DNA of 64,000 bases from Longimicrobium sp. GTDB lineage: Bacteria > Gemmatimonadota > Gemmatimonadetes > Longimicrobiales > Longimicrobiaceae. Position 1 is the stretch's first letter, and each line of letters begins with the position of its first letter. Under the pieces are notes generated by a model. It searched no databases and was not told where the DNA came from. It saw nothing but the letters and a program-made list of their open reading frames with translations. The stretch spans positions 83,700 to 147,699 of the forward strand of contig NZ_DATIND010000149.1 in assembly GCF_035474595.1 (NCBI RefSeq). The letters run 5' to 3'. Made by a program: the position numbers and the translations under genes. Positions 63,115-64,000 of the stretch are shown in pieces.

Positions 63115-64000
63115 CTACGGCCGCTCCGCGAGCAGCTCCTCGATCCGCACCCGCCGCTCCTCGCCGCTGGCGAAGTCCTTCACCGCGGCGACGCCCTGCG
63201 CGACCTCGTCCGGCCCCAGCGTGACCACCCGGCGCGCGCCCACGGCCGAGGCGTTCTTGAACTGCTTGTTCACGCCCTGGTGCTTCAGCGCGTACTCCAC
63301 CGACCACCCCGCGTCGCGCAGCCCGTGCGCCAGCGACAGGAGCGCGTCACGCTGCCCGGGGGTGACGGAGACGAGATAGTAGTCGACCGAGTGCGCGGTC
63401 GATGGAAGGAGGCCGCGGTCCTGCAGCAGCTCGCGCAGCACCACGTCGCCCATCCCGAACCCCAGCGCGGGCATGTCCACCCCGCCGATGGTCTTCAGCA
63501 GGTTGTCGTACCGCCCGCCGCCGCAGATGGCGCGCAGCTCGCCGCGCGCGTCGAACAGCTCGAACACGATCCCCGTGTAGTACGCCAGCCCGCGCACGAT
63601 GCTGAGGTCGAAGCGGACGTAGTCCATCAGCCCCATCGCCCGCAGGTGGCCGAAGATCTCACCCATCCGCTCGATCTCCGGCGCCACGCCCTCCGTCTCG
63701 CCGTACGCCGCGCGCACCGCGTCGAAGTCCGTGTGGCGAAAGATGTCCAGCGTGCGCTCGATGGCCTCGTCGCCCATGCCGGCCTCGTCGCGCAACCGCT
63801 TGGCGATCACCTCGCGCGGGTCGCGCTCCAGCTTGTCGACGATGTTGTAGACGAGGATGAGCCGCGCCTCGGGCACGCCGGCGTGCAGGAGCAGCGCGCG
63901 CAGCAGCCGGCGGTCGGAGATGCGCGCCACGAAGTCGGCCTCGGTGAGCCCGTAGCCGCGCAGGATGTCGATGGCGGCGGCGATCAGCTCGGCGTCGGCG
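63115..64000 (-). CDS. hisS: histidyl-tRNA synthetase, C-terminal part (5' end outside window)
   Basis: About 295 residues, open to the right edge. Class II HisRS motifs are FDLSIVRGLAYYTGIVFEL (histidine-binding loop), AICGGGRYDNLL, and LGFGMGDVVLRELL (motif 3), followed by the anticodon-binding domain with VSVTPGQRDALL and HQGVNKQFKNASAVGARRVV. It charges tRNA-His. The visible frame ends at TAG 63115-63117. Confidence 0.93.
   Translation of the reverse strand, partial: ADAELIAAAIDILRGYGLTEADFVARISDRRLLRALLLHAGVPEARLILVYNIVDKLERDPREVIAKRLRDEAGMGDEAIERTLDIFRHTDFDAVRAAYGETEGVAPEIERMGEIFGHLRAMGLMDYVRFDLSIVRGLAYYTGIVFELFDARGELRAICGGGRYDNLLKTIGGVDMPALGFGMGDVVLRELLQDRGLLPSTAHSVDYYLVSVTPGQRDALLSLAHGLRDAGWSVEYALKHQGVNKQFKNASAVGARRVVTLGPDEVAQGVAAVKDFASGEERRVRIEELLAERP

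Overview
The window is a high-GC bacterial chromosome segment. The sequence does not identify the organism. GC-rich codon use, frequent GTG starts, short RiPP precursors with a leader motif ending in SFET, many Cys-peptidase signalling proteins and mdh-sdhCDAB housekeeping genes fit a Gemmatimonadota bacterium of the Longimicrobium type. That is an inference from gene style, not a proven assignment. No rRNA, tRNA or CRISPR array was seen.

Bases 1-23,700 are an accessory block rich in signalling proteins and caspase-fold proteases. A leftward group at 1-6,788 encodes a lipoprotein with a vWA-like metal site, a membrane protein, a tubulin-like GTPase and an Hsp70/actin-fold ATPase (cut by the left edge). 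A rightward CHAT protease with Sel1 repeats (7,353-8,906) separates it from a leftward run of nine genes (18,307 to 8,864). That run encodes an unknown protein, a metacaspase-like protease, a short CHAT protease, a MotA/TolQ-like and a MotB/OmpA-like pair resembling the ZorA/ZorB motor, a helical protein, an SPFH/band-7-like protein, a NTPase with a degenerate P-loop, and a small DUF4177-like protein. Divergent from it are a sigma factor and a membrane-anchored anti-sigma-like protein, facing a large TPR-CHAT protease. Four clan-CD proteases within 16 kb beside a proton-channel-like motor is the strongest candidate for an undescribed conflict or cell-death system.

Bases 24,000-27,500 hold a decayed queG 3' end, a DUF2357-like nuclease that may lack its N-terminus, and an overlapping moaD-moaE-moaA cluster followed by a small antitoxin-like gene. 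Bases 27,602-33,302 are a leftward five-gene set (membrane protein, vWA, kinase, PP2C phosphatase, kinase) with the composition of a TerY-P triad, expanded by a second kinase.

Bases 34,000-44,300 are more ordinary: a TetR regulator divergent from an ABC-2 exporter, two tandem zinc-ribbon RDD membrane proteins, trmL, mdh and sdhCDAB. Bases 44,355-46,674 are a toxin-antitoxin islet with two BrnT/BrnA pairs (one toxin frameshifted), a lone HicB-like protein and an AT-richer membrane protein. Bases 46,800-64,000 carry a TonB-dependent receptor, an M2 peptidyl-dipeptidase, a Tat-type sulfatase, a duplicated remnant of the M2 gene 3' end, a secreted Cys-rich peptide, a VTT/DedA-like protein, a Cys-His-Asp protein, two orphan lanthipeptide-type precursors, an M1 aminopeptidase, lysA, a phosphoesterase, an amidase, an HD protein and the 3' part of hisS.

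The intergenic regions are unusually repeat-rich. They contain purine/pyrimidine palindromes after gene ends, a 232-bp MITE-like inverted repeat, a 50-bp two-copy repeat with an EcoRI-type palindrome, and short tandem arrays.
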